Positions 26,808 to 34,837 of a stretch of DNA of 64,000 nucleotides are shown here, piece by piece (the stretch's first letter is position 1; the number at the start of each line of letters is the position of its first letter). Made by a program: the position numbers and the translations under genes. The DNA lies in NCBI GenBank assembly GCA_018656005.1, contig JABHZW010000050.1:1-64000 (forward strand). Reading direction: 5' to 3'. Source of the stretch: Candidatus Pseudelusimicrobium marinum (lineage in GTDB: Bacteria > Elusimicrobiota > Elusimicrobia > Elusimicrobiales > Elusimicrobiaceae). The notes below the pieces were generated by a model. That model searched no databases, had not been told where the DNA came from, and saw only the letters and a program-made list of their open reading frames with translations.

Positions 26808-26838
26808 GTCGAAGGCAAAAAAGGAGTGGGCTTCCCAC
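26808..26838. repeat. Double triloop mini-hairpin, second copy
   Basis: GTC-GAA-GGC (26808-26816) followed by an A/G run and GTGGG-CTT-CCCAC (26826-26838). The layout is the same as at 2158-2190, but the second stem has a different sequence that still pairs perfectly. It lies between the convergent rdgB and pseudouridine synthase genes. There is no T-run. Confidence 0.6.
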
Positions 26839-26853
26839 CAACAAATATATCAA

Positions 26854-27780
26854 TTAAATTGTCTGTAAATTACTTCCTACTAAAGCTTTCCAAGTATCGG
26901 AAAAGTCTTTCGGTGGAACAACTTCGTAGCTAACTCTTTTACGGGTTATTGGATGCACAAAAGATATCTTTCGTGAATGTAGCATCAACCGTTTTGCAGT
27001 TGCACCTTTATATAACCAATCCCCGAGAACTGGATAACCTAACCATGCCATATGCACTCTTAATTGGTTTGTGCGACCAGTCTTCGGATATAATTCCGCA
27101 AATGCAAAACCTTTCTTTTGTTGAACAATTTTATATTCGGTAATTGCTTCTCTTCCTACTGGCGATGCTTTAATTTTACCACCCGCAACTCTGCCAATTG
27201 GTACATTTATAATGCCTTGTTTATCTTTTGGTGTGCCACATAAAATTGCATTATAAGTTTTATCCATTTTTCGATTTGCAAAAAGTTCTTTCAACTTATC
27301 TTGCATCTTTTTTGTTTTAGTAAATAACATCACACCACTGGTATCTTTGTCCAATCTATGAACCATACCAACTCTTTCCAAACCTTCTTCCATATCTTTG
27401 GGTTTGTCCGCCAAGAGTATCGATACCAAAGTCTCTTCTGCTGCGAACGCAGCCTCTGGTGTGGTTTCCCATGTTGGACTTAAAGGATGAACTAATAAAC
27501 CAGATGGTTTTCTTATCACGAGTAAATGTTTATCCTCGTGTATGAGTAGTTTTTTAAGTGTAGTTTCTGACGATTTGTTTTCTGGGAAAGTAATTTCTAT
27601 TTCATCATCCAGCTTAAGTATATAAGAAGGTTTTACCACTTCGCCATTAACAGTGATACATTTTTGTTTTATAAGATCTTTTAAAAAACCACGACTAAAT
27701 TCTGGCATTTCGCCAGCGACAAAGGCATCAAGTCTTTCTTCTTCCTCTGTTCTTGTGTATTTGAAATTTTGTTTATCCAT
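26854..27780 (-). CDS. RluD-type pseudouridine synthase
   Basis: RNA pseudouridine synthase, RluA/RluD family. The 308-residue protein has an N-terminal S4 RNA-binding domain (RLDAFVAGEMPEFSRGFLKDLI … ITVNGEVVKPSYIL) and the catalytic core with HRLDKDTSGVMLFTK (catalytic aspartate), TYNAILCG, YPKTGRTNQLRVHMAWLG and MLHSRKISF. It overlaps the 3' end of lgt by 8 nt. The rRNA or tRNA target cannot be told from sequence; RluD-like modification of 23S rRNA is most likely. Confidence 0.92.
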   Translation of the reverse strand: MDKQNFKYTRTEEEERLDAFVAGEMPEFSRGFLKDLIKQKCITVNGEVVKPSYILKLDDEIEITFPENKSSETTLKKLLIHEDKHLLVIRKPSGLLVHPLSPTWETTPEAAFAAEETLVSILLADKPKDMEEGLERVGMVHRLDKDTSGVMLFTKTKKMQDKLKELFANRKMDKTYNAILCGTPKDKQGIINVPIGRVAGGKIKASPVGREAITEYKIVQQKKGFAFAELYPKTGRTNQLRVHMAWLGYPVLGDWLYKGATAKRLMLHSRKISFVHPITRKRVSYEVVPPKDFSDTWKALVGSNLQTI

Positions 27781-28567
27781 TTTTTTTATTCCTGATTGCT
27801 AGTATATATATTAGTATAGCAGTTATAAATATAACTATACTTATAAGCTGAGAGGGGGATATTGAAAATATGAAATTTCCTCGTTCGTCGCCCCTGAAAA
27901 ATTCTATCGCAAACCTTGCAACAGAATACATCGCCATATATAAAACAAATATACTGCCTGTTTTATGTTTTTTATTATTTAAAAAGTGTAATGTTAAAAA
28001 TATTAATAAATTTGCAAATATCTCGTACAACTGGGTTGGATGTAATGGGATATTATGTAAATGATGTGGCACTAAACATTCTGGGTTGCTAAATTTTATT
28101 GCTAGTTTTGAATGCGAAATTTCCCCATAACAACAACCTGCTAAAAAACAACCTATTCTGCCAAACAAATGTCCTAATGCGATTGCTGGAGCGGTAAAAT
28201 CCGCCGTTTTTGAAATGGGGAAATTTCGCTTTCTTATAAAATATACACCACTACAAACAGCACCCACAAAACCACCAAAATATACAAAACCAGAACGGAA
28301 TGTTTTAATGGCATCTATTAATTTTTCAAAAATATTATCCCCGTAGAAACCTGACCAGTGGAATATTATATAGAAAATTTTAGCACCTATTAATGCACCT
28401 AAGATTAGGTAAAAAATATAGTCAAAAAGTTCGGTATTATTTTTAAAAGGAGATTTCGCTTGAGTTTTATATAAATAAAAACCAGCCATTAGATAGCCGA
28501 TTGCATTCATTAGGCCATATGCAGTTATTTCTATGAATCCTAAACTAATTAATGCCTCTGGGTACAT
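27773..28567 (-). CDS. lgt: Prolipoprotein diacylglyceryl transferase
   Basis: Inner-membrane enzyme that attaches diacylglycerol to the lipobox cysteine of prolipoproteins. The 264-residue protein has about seven hydrophobic helices, the Lgt signature region ALGHLFGRIGCFLAGCCYG, and the HPTQLYE motif. AGGAGACAGGAAA precedes the ATG. Its substrates in this window include the lipobox proteins at 3760, 36834 and 50890. Confidence 0.94.
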   Translation of the reverse strand: MYPEALISLGFIEITAYGLMNAIGYLMAGFYLYKTQAKSPFKNNTELFDYIFYLILGALIGAKIFYIIFHWSGFYGDNIFEKLIDAIKTFRSGFVYFGGFVGAVCSGVYFIRKRNFPISKTADFTAPAIALGHLFGRIGCFLAGCCYGEISHSKLAIKFSNPECLVPHHLHNIPLHPTQLYEIFANLLIFLTLHFLNNKKHKTGSIFVLYMAMYSVARFAIEFFRGDERGNFIFSISPSQLISIVIFITAILIYILAIRNKKNG

Positions 28568-28580
28568 TTTCCTGTCTCCT

Positions 28581-28690
28581 CTTTTTAACCCTTTTTTGTT
28601 TTTTTGCTCCTAAAGTCCCGCTACTGCTTCGCAGTATTCGCTGAACGGACTAGTCGTCGCAAAGAAAAACAAAAAATCATTTAAAAATAG
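28581..28690. repeat. Palindromic intergenic element, copy E2
   Basis: Inverted repeat of about 110 nt. The inner arms TTTGCTCCTAAAG (28611-28615) and ACTAGTCGTCGCAAA match those of E1 in opposite order; the outer arms (TTTTTTGTTTT / AAAACAAAAAA, then CTTTTTAA / TTAAAAATAG) are different from E1 but complementary to each other. The apex is CGCTACTGC-TTC-GCAGTATTCGCT, with the triloop hairpin ACTGC-TTC-GCAGT at 28623-28635. It lies between lgt and the HAD gene. Confidence 0.75.
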
Positions 28691-28702
28691 TCGCCAATTT
28701 AT

Positions 28703-29335
28703 TTATTTGTTTTTTACAATTTCTAAAATCTTTTTAAAATCTTCCAACTCGGTATATTTTACTTCTTCTATATCGCATGCTTTTGCAAGTGAACGGCAAG
28801 CAAATAGTATATCTGCTTTTTCTGCAGCCCTAAAATCTGTAATGCCATCGCCACAGAAAATGGTTGTATATCCTAAATCTTTATAATGTTGAACTCTTGA
28901 TGCTTTAAAATCGTCTAACCGATAGTCTTCTAATAATGGATAGCTCACTATTACTCCATCGTCTGAAATTTTTGCAGTAGCAGAGAAAAATGGAGTATCT
29001 TCAAAACCCATATTTTTTAAAATTGGTTTTATATAAATATCCAAACCACCGCTAACAATTTCAAAAGGTAGTTTTTCTGTTTTGCAAAAATGTTTTAGCT
29101 CTTTTAAATGTTTTCTTGGTTTTGCTATTTTTAAAACAAATCGTTCAAATTCTTTTGGAGTGGTTTTAACTTGAGCGAAATGTGAAATCATCCAATTTTT
29201 TGCTTCGTCATCTGTATCGTAAGATGTTTGAATTTGATCTTTGCTTGTTATTTCATGATGTAAACAAATTTCGTGAGCGATATCTTTTGTTGTTAATGTG
29301 CCGTCAAAATCTGTAACTATTGCATATTTTTTCAT
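28703..29335 (-). CDS. HAD-superfamily phosphatase (phosphoserine phosphatase/MtnX-like)
   Basis: The 210-residue protein has HAD motif I VTDFDGTLTTKD (nucleophile D), motif II IVSGGLD, a lysine in the DDFKASRV region and motif III IFCGDGITDFRAAEKAD. It resembles PSP/MtnX-like small-molecule phosphatases; the substrate is not clear. It overlaps the upstream hydrolase gene by 4 nt, so it belongs to the eno-ftsB-hydrolase operon. Confidence 0.87.
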   Translation of the reverse strand: MKKYAIVTDFDGTLTTKDIAHEICLHHEITSKDQIQTSYDTDDEAKNWMISHFAQVKTTPKEFERFVLKIAKPRKHLKELKHFCKTEKLPFEIVSGGLDIYIKPILKNMGFEDTPFFSATAKISDDGVIVSYPLLEDYRLDDFKASRVQHYKDLGYTTIFCGDGITDFRAAEKADILFACRSLAKACDIEEVKYTELEDFKKILEIVKNK

Positions 29336-29928
29336 TGTGTTATTGCCATTTTTAGGAAATGATTGGTTTTAAGTTCTTCTTCAATAGTACTTTCATATCC
29401 ATTATATTCGTGTCCTGTAAAAATTTTTGTTTTAGGGGGGAGTTGCGACAATCTTTTTAAACTTTTTTGCATTTTCTTAGGGTCTGAACCCGGCAAATCT
29501 GTTCGTCCGCAAACTGTTTTAAATAAAGTGTCGCCTGTAAAAAGATTGTCGCCAATCTTTATACAAACAGAACCTTCACTATGCCCTGGTGTGTGTAAAA
29601 TTTCTATATTTAATTTACCAATTTTAAATTTTTTATCGCCTTTATAAGTTTCTAATAAATTTGCAGATATTTCAGATACTTTTGCATCGCCTTCTTCAAT
29701 ATATGCTGGTATTTTAAACTTTTTTATTATCGCATCGGCTCTTTTCACATGATCAAAATGACCATGTGTAAAAAACACCGCTTTTGGTATTAAGTTTTCT
29801 GTTTTTAGATAGGTTTCTATATCTTTAATACTCCACGCAGGGTCTATTAAAATAGCATTATTATCCTCGTCAGATATTATATAACAGCAATTTGCCATTA
29901 ATCCTAAAACAAGAGTCTTTATTTTCAT
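29332..29928 (-). CDS. Metallo-beta-lactamase-fold hydrolase (glyoxalase II-like)
   Basis: The 198-residue protein has the metal motif FFTHGHFDHVKRAD near residue 55, HTPGHSEGSVCI, GDTLFKTVCGRTDLPG and FTGHEYNG. This is the pattern of the short glyoxalase II-like subgroup that hydrolyses thioesters. It overlaps the FtsB-like gene by 4 nt (ATGA) and the HAD gene by 4 nt. The physiological substrate is unknown. Confidence 0.9.
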   Translation of the reverse strand: MKIKTLVLGLMANCCYIISDEDNNAILIDPAWSIKDIETYLKTENLIPKAVFFTHGHFDHVKRADAIIKKFKIPAYIEEGDAKVSEISANLLETYKGDKKFKIGKLNIEILHTPGHSEGSVCIKIGDNLFTGDTLFKTVCGRTDLPGSDPKKMQKSLKRLSQLPPKTKIFTGHEYNGYESTIEEELKTNHFLKMAITQ

Positions 29929-30239
29929 TTTTGTGCCTTAAATCGAAATTCTATTTCGTCTTTTTTCGTTAGGTTGTATTTAGTTCTTGCTAAATATTCT
30001 AGATAAGCTTTGTCGTTTGCTTGAAGTTTTTCTAACTGATTATTAAGTTGTATAAATTCTTTATCTAGTTTAACATCTTCTTTTTTAAGTTTGCCAATTT
30101 CCAAACTATTAAAAATTATACTTCGTACATTGCCGTTAAATACAAGATAGATAACAGCAAGTGCGATAATAATTTTTATTATCTGACTAAACTTAATGTT
30201 CGGTTTATATTTATTTTTTGAATATCTTATCTTTGGCAT
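29925..30239 (-). CDS. FtsB/DivIC-like septum formation initiator
   Basis: The roughly 104-residue bitopic membrane protein has a basic N-terminus, a transmembrane helix (IIKIIIALAVIYLVF), then a coiled coil (KLKKEDVKLDKEFIQLNNQLEKLQ) and ARTKYNLTKKDEI, matching the DivIC/FtsB pattern. I chose the ATG at 30237-30239; a TTG six codons upstream is possible. It overlaps the 3' end of eno by about 29 nt; eno followed by ftsB is a common bacterial arrangement. Confidence 0.85.
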   Translation of the reverse strand: MPKIRYSKNKYKPNIKFSQIIKIIIALAVIYLVFNGNVRSIIFNSLEIGKLKKEDVKLDKEFIQLNNQLEKLQANDKAYLEYLARTKYNLTKKDEIEFRFKAQK

Positions 30240-31485
30240 AAATTGCTTTCTTGCCAAGTTCTTCTTCTATTTGAAGCAACCTGTTATATTTTGATAGCCT
30301 TTCACTTCTACATGGTGCACCTGTTTTTATTGCACCTGCATTTGTTGCTACTGCTAAATCTGCAATAAAGCTATCGCCTGTTTCGCCAGAACGGTGAGAT
30401 ATTATTGTCGTAAAACCAGCTTTATGTGCTTGCTCTATAACATCCACAGTTTCGGATACAGAACCTATTTGATTTAGTTTAATTAATATGGAATTTGCAC
30501 TTTTTTCTTCAATTCCTCTTTCTAAACGATTTGGATTTGTTACAAACAAGTCGTCGCCAACTATGGTGATTTTTTTACCTAATTTTTTAGTCATATGATT
30601 CCAACCAGACCAATCGTCCTCGTGTAATGGATCTTCAATAGAAACTATTGGGAACTTTTTGCACCAGCTACCATAAATACTTGTTAATTTTTCTGCTGTG
30701 ATTTTTTTGCCTTCAAAACTATATTTACCAGCTTTGTAAAATTCGCTTGCTGCACAATCTAAAGCAATAGCGGTTTTGCCCCTATAACCAGCTTTTGATA
30801 CCGCAACTAAAATTGTTTTCAACACATCTTCATGTTTTGTGATTTTAGGGGCAAAACCGCCTTCATCACCAACAGAAATTGTATATTTTTTACTTGCTAA
30901 TAATTTTTTTAAGTTATGATAAATTTCGCTAGCGCAACTCATCGCATTTGTAAACGATGTAGCTTTTGTAGGTATTATCATAAATTCTTGAACATCTATA
31001 CCAGCATCTGAATGTTGCCCACCGTTTATAATGTTTAATAAAGGTGCTGGTAAAATAAATTGTTTACTTTTGATACTGTAAACATCTCTTAAATGTTTGT
31101 ATAAAGGTTTTTTATTGCTTACTGCACCTGCTCTTAATACAGCCATTGAAACTGTCAAAATTGCATTTGCACCAAGTTTACCTTTGTTTTCTGTGCCGTC
31201 TAGTGCTATCATTGTTTCGTCTATTAAACGAATGTCATCTGCATCTAAGCCAACAACTTTTTTAGCAATTGTTGATACATTTTTTACAGCTTTTTTTACC
31301 CCTTTACCAAGATATCTTTTTCCGCCGTCTCTAAGTTCTACTGCTTCGTGCGAACCTGTTGATGCACCACTTGGTACTGCTGCTCTTCCGAAAGAACCGT
31401 CTGCTAAAACGACATCTGCTTCTACTGTTGGGAAGCCACGGGAATCTAAAATTTCTCTTGCTACTATTTTTTTAATCTTGCTCAC
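30211..31485 (-). CDS. eno: Enolase
   Basis: Glycolytic enzyme converting 2-phosphoglycerate to phosphoenolpyruvate. The 424-residue protein has REILDSRGFPTVEADV, PSGASTGSHEA, the metal ligands in ALDCAASEF, SIEDPLHEDD and IVGDDLFVTN, the catalytic lysine in ILIKLNQIGSV, and SHRSGETGDSFIADL. It starts with GTG (31483-31485) preceded by TTAGGAG. First gene of an operon with ftsB, a hydrolase and a HAD phosphatase. Confidence 0.97.
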   Translation of the reverse strand: MSKIKKIVAREILDSRGFPTVEADVVLADGSFGRAAVPSGASTGSHEAVELRDGGKRYLGKGVKKAVKNVSTIAKKVVGLDADDIRLIDETMIALDGTENKGKLGANAILTVSMAVLRAGAVSNKKPLYKHLRDVYSIKSKQFILPAPLLNIINGGQHSDAGIDVQEFMIIPTKATSFTNAMSCASEIYHNLKKLLASKKYTISVGDEGGFAPKITKHEDVLKTILVAVSKAGYRGKTAIALDCAASEFYKAGKYSFEGKKITAEKLTSIYGSWCKKFPIVSIEDPLHEDDWSGWNHMTKKLGKKITIVGDDLFVTNPNRLERGIEEKSANSILIKLNQIGSVSETVDVIEQAHKAGFTTIISHRSGETGDSFIADLAVATNAGAIKTGAPCRSERLSKYNRLLQIEEELGKKAIYAKDKIFKK

Positions 31486-31512
31486 TTTTCTTGCTCCTAA
31501 ACTAATTTATTT

Positions 31513-33009
31513 TTATTTTCTTTTTAAAATTTGACTTATTATTTTTTTGGTTTCTTTTATAAGTAAATCTGGTAGTTTTTTATCTTTACTTTCTGCGTAG
31601 ATTCTTATAATATTATCCGTCCCTGAAGGTCTTACTGCAAGCCAGCTACCTTTTTTAAGTATGAATTTAAAACCGTCTGTTTGATCTATTCTCCACACAG
31701 AAACATTGCTTATAGAAAGTGGTGGATTAATGTCTAATTTTTCCATTAAAGTTTCTATTTCTAGTTCTGTTAAAGGTAAACTTACTTTTTTGCTGTAATG
31801 CATAGGATATTTTTTGTAGAAATCTTTTCTAATTTTGTCAAAACTTTTCTTTTCCATTGCCATCATTTCAACAATAAGCATACAAGCTAAAATACCATCT
31901 CTATCTGGTATGTTTGTTGAAACTGCAAGTCCAGCAGTTTCTTCTGCACCCATAAGATATTTGCCAGTTAACATTAAGTTGTTGATATGTTTAAAGCCTA
32001 CTGGAGTTTCTCTTACTTGCATTCGATGAGCATTAGCAACTTCGTCTATTAAATGCGAAGTTATTACACTTCTACATACTCTACCTGTAAGTTTTTTATT
32101 TTTTATGAGATGTTCCAAAACTAAAGCTAATATTTCGTTTGGTGAAACCCATTGCCCCTTTTCGTCTATAATACCGAATCTATCTGCATCGGAATTACAT
32201 GCAATACCAATATTAAGTTTATTTTTCACAACTAGTTTGCTAAGTTCTTTTAATGCATCTGGTCCTGCGTTGGGGGTTTTGTGTCCGAAAAAAATATCTC
32301 TGTTTTCGTGGATAGAATGTATAGATTGTGGTTTTAAACCCGATTTTTCTAGAAATCTTCTTAAATAACCAGCAGACGCACCAAAAAGTGGGTCTACCCC
32401 TACTTTTAATTTGGAGTTTTTTATAGCTTTAACATTTATAACTTTTGCTAAATGTTTAAGATATTCGTCCCTAAAATTAAGTTCATTAATTGCGGAATTT
32501 TCGTAATCATAATCTAAAGAGCTAGCAGAAAGTAATGCAGATGTTGCTCTTGGTATTCTGTTTTCAATATCGCTCATAATTTCTTTATTTGCTATTCCGC
32601 CGTAAAAAGAAACCCATTTAAGTCCGTTAAAATCGTATTCAAATTCGCTAGCAGTAATTACTATCGCACCGACGGCACATTCGTCTAAAACAGCCCATTG
32701 CGCTGCTGGTGTAGGCATAGGAAATTTTGCCATTTTTACAATTATACCATTAGCGGTTAGTTCATTGGCTGCCACTCTTGCAAACTGACGAGACATACCT
32801 CGTGTATCATGTCCTACAATTACTAAAGGTCTTTTAAAATTAACCTTTTTTTCTTTGCAATGTTTTACATATCCAGCACCTTTGAAACCATAATAGTTGT
32901 CGTTAAAGATGTGGGAAACAATGCCGTAAGTAGTCCTCTGCACATTTTGTGCAGTGAAGCCTTCTGCTATTTTGGCTCTAAAGCCTGTTGTTGTAAATTT
33001 TATATCCAT
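31513..33009 (-). CDS. Alpha-D-phosphohexomutase (phosphomannomutase/phosphoglucomutase type)
   Basis: The roughly 498-residue four-domain sugar phosphate mutase begins MDIKFTTTGFRAKIAEG, chosen over an upstream in-frame ATG. The phosphoserine loop reads VITASEFEYDFNGLKW: the serine is kept but the usual HNP after it is EFE. The metal loop is NSDADRFGI, the sugar-specificity loop GAEETAGLA, and the phosphate-binding loop RPSGTDNIIRIYAES. Because of the changed active-site loop I cannot say whether it acts on glucose, mannose or glucosamine phosphate. The 15-bp inverted repeat at 33021-33060 lies just upstream. Confidence 0.87.
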   Translation of the reverse strand: MDIKFTTTGFRAKIAEGFTAQNVQRTTYGIVSHIFNDNYYGFKGAGYVKHCKEKKVNFKRPLVIVGHDTRGMSRQFARVAANELTANGIIVKMAKFPMPTPAAQWAVLDECAVGAIVITASEFEYDFNGLKWVSFYGGIANKEIMSDIENRIPRATSALLSASSLDYDYENSAINELNFRDEYLKHLAKVINVKAIKNSKLKVGVDPLFGASAGYLRRFLEKSGLKPQSIHSIHENRDIFFGHKTPNAGPDALKELSKLVVKNKLNIGIACNSDADRFGIIDEKGQWVSPNEILALVLEHLIKNKKLTGRVCRSVITSHLIDEVANAHRMQVRETPVGFKHINNLMLTGKYLMGAEETAGLAVSTNIPDRDGILACMLIVEMMAMEKKSFDKIRKDFYKKYPMHYSKKVSLPLTELEIETLMEKLDINPPLSISNVSVWRIDQTDGFKFILKKGSWLAVRPSGTDNIIRIYAESKDKKLPDLLIKETKKIISQILKRK

Positions 33010-33020
33010 AGTTGATTGAA

Positions 33021-33060
33021 ATATACAAAAATTTGAGATAAAAAACAAATTTTTGTATAT
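33021..33060. promoter_or_regulatory. Perfect 15-bp inverted repeat in divergent promoter region
   Basis: Arms 33021-33035 (ATATACAAAAATTTG) and 33046-33060 pair exactly around a 10-nt spacer. It lies between the divergent phosphohexomutase (start 33009) and rlmN (start 33128) genes, 11 nt before the former. It could be an operator for either gene or a leader hairpin in the phosphohexomutase mRNA. Confidence 0.6.
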
Positions 33061-33127
33061 CATTTTAAAATAGTACAATATACTATACCTATTGATTTTA
33101 ACATTTTTAGAAGAGAAGATAAACATT

Positions 33128-34150
33128 ATGGATTTTGAAAAACTTAAAAAATTTATTAAAAATAACGATATTCCTTCTTATCGTATCAACCAAATAAGAG
33201 ATGCTATCTATAAGCAAGGCATCACTAATTGGGACGATATTAAGCAATTACCTGCTAATTTAAGGAAGGAACTAGCTGTTAAACAACCGATATTATCGGT
33301 TTTTATGTCTAAAATACAACAATCCAAGCGGGATAAGATAATAAAAGCTCTTCTAACCCTTAAAGACGGCTATAAAATAGAAACCGTATTAATTAAACCT
33401 TATGATAGTTGGAGCGTTTGTGTATCGACACAAGTTGGATGTCAAATAGGTTGTACTTTTTGTCAGACCGGACATATGGGTTTCAAAAGAGATTTGACTG
33501 CTGAAGAAATTTCAGATCAAGTTTTATTTTGGCAGGGTTATTTGAGAAGTAAAAAAATCGATGAACGGATATCGTCAGTTGTATATATGGGAATGGGCGA
33601 ACCGCTTTTGAATTATGATGAAGTTGTAAAATCTATTAAAACTTTATCTGATACTGATTTTCTAAATATCGGACAAAGACATATATCAATTTCGACATCT
33701 GGTATCGCCGATAAAATTAAGAAGTTAGCGACCGATTTACCTCAAGTTAAATTGGCATTGTCATTACATTATACTGATGACAAGTTGCGATCGAAAATAA
33801 TGCCTATAAACAGAAAATTTAATTTACAATCATTACAATTGGCATTAGAGGATTATATCGCTAGAACAAATCGACAAGTTTTTATAGAATATATTTTGAT
33901 ACAAGGTGTTAATGATTCGACAAAAGATTTCAGAAAGTTGGTAAAATGGATTGAGGGTATCAGAGGAAATTATTTATTACATGTTAATGTTATACCGGCG
34001 AATCAGACAAAGAAGTTGAATAATAAAATTACTAATGCTGAAGTTGACGATTTTGTAAAATCATTAAAGAAGGCGAACATTAGTGCGTCCGCTCGCAAAA
34101 GTTTAGGAGCCGACATAAACGCGGCATGTGGTCAACTTGCAACAAAATGA
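33128..34150 (+). CDS. rlmN: Dual-specificity RNA methyltransferase RlmN
   Basis: Radical-SAM enzyme methylating C2 of an adenosine in 23S rRNA and some tRNAs. The 340-residue protein has the CxxxCxxC cluster motif in VGCQIGCTFCQTGHMG near 110-125, GMGEPLLNYDEV, SISTSGIADKI, and the C-terminal catalytic cysteine in ADINAACGQLA. The start MDFEKLKKFIKNND has GAAGAGAAG upstream. It reads toward the pilin cluster, 23 nt before the first pilin. Confidence 0.96.
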   Translation: MDFEKLKKFIKNNDIPSYRINQIRDAIYKQGITNWDDIKQLPANLRKELAVKQPILSVFMSKIQQSKRDKIIKALLTLKDGYKIETVLIKPYDSWSVCVSTQVGCQIGCTFCQTGHMGFKRDLTAEEISDQVLFWQGYLRSKKIDERISSVVYMGMGEPLLNYDEVVKSIKTLSDTDFLNIGQRHISISTSGIADKIKKLATDLPQVKLALSLHYTDDKLRSKIMPINRKFNLQSLQLALEDYIARTNRQVFIEYILIQGVNDSTKDFRKLVKWIEGIRGNYLLHVNVIPANQTKKLNNKITNAEVDDFVKSLKKANISASARKSLGADINAACGQLATK

Positions 34151-34173
34151 TAAAAATGATGTATAATAAAAGT

Positions 34174-34710
34174 ATGAGAAATAAAAAAGCATTTACATTG
34201 ATAGAATTATTGGTAGTAGTATTGATAATAGCAATACTTGCAGCGATAGCTTTACCGAAATATCAAGTTACGAGGGATAGAGCTCATCTTTCAGGATTGA
34301 TGACGATAGGAAAAAATGTTGCTGACGCAATGGATAGAAGAAGTCTTTTTGATGATGTTTATGATGGTAATGCTTTGGAAAAACTGGATATAAGTTTTAA
34401 GGATAATACAGGAAGTGATTGCACGAGTGGTACTTGTAGAATAAAGGTATCAGGTAAAGACTATTCGCTTGTTCCTTATTTGAATTTAACTGGTCTAGGT
34501 AAAAATCTTGTTGAGTTTATTTCTTATACGAATACAGCTTTTGCAAGATTTACTGTTTATTCAAATGGATATAATTCTTCATATCTATACAAACTGGAGT
34601 GCACATATTCGTGGGGTAATGTGGAGGTAACAATAGATTCTGATAGATGCTTAAAGTTAGGTGCAAGTATGGGTGCAACTTGTACTACAAGTATTTGTAC
34701 TTGGAGTTAA
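34174..34710 (+). CDS. Type IV prepilin, tandem array copy 1
   Basis: 178 residues. Leader MRNKKA, then FTLIELLVVVLIIAILAAIA with Glu5, then the shared block HLSGLMTIGKNVADAMDRR and cysteine pairs (DCTSGTC; C…C near the end, ending TSICTWS). TATAAT at 34162-34167 lies exactly six bases before the ATG and there is no ribosome binding site, so the mRNA is probably leaderless. It is followed by its own terminator, so it is transcribed separately from copies 2-4. The most diverged of the first three copies. Confidence 0.88.
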   Translation: MRNKKAFTLIELLVVVLIIAILAAIALPKYQVTRDRAHLSGLMTIGKNVADAMDRRSLFDDVYDGNALEKLDISFKDNTGSDCTSGTCRIKVSGKDYSLVPYLNLTGLGKNLVEFISYTNTAFARFTVYSNGYNSSYLYKLECTYSWGNVEVTIDSDRCLKLGASMGATCTTSICTWS

Positions 34711-34722
34711 AATTTCGAAACT

Positions 34723-34762
34723 AATTGTAAAAAAATCTGCTTAAAAAAGCAGGTTTTTTACA
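34723..34762 (+). terminator. Intrinsic terminator after pilin copy 1
   Basis: AATTGTAAAAAAATCTGCTT pairs with AAGCAGGTTTTTTACAATT around AAAA, with a T-run in the right arm. The left part (CTAATTGTAAAAAAAT) also occurs after pilin copies 2 and 3, where it runs directly into the next ATG instead of completing the hairpin. Confidence 0.8.
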
Positions 34763-34837
34763 ATTATTCTGCTTTCTCTTTGTGTGAAAATTAGAGCGAT
34801 AACTGTGTTTCTTAATAAAATGATGTATAATAAAAAT

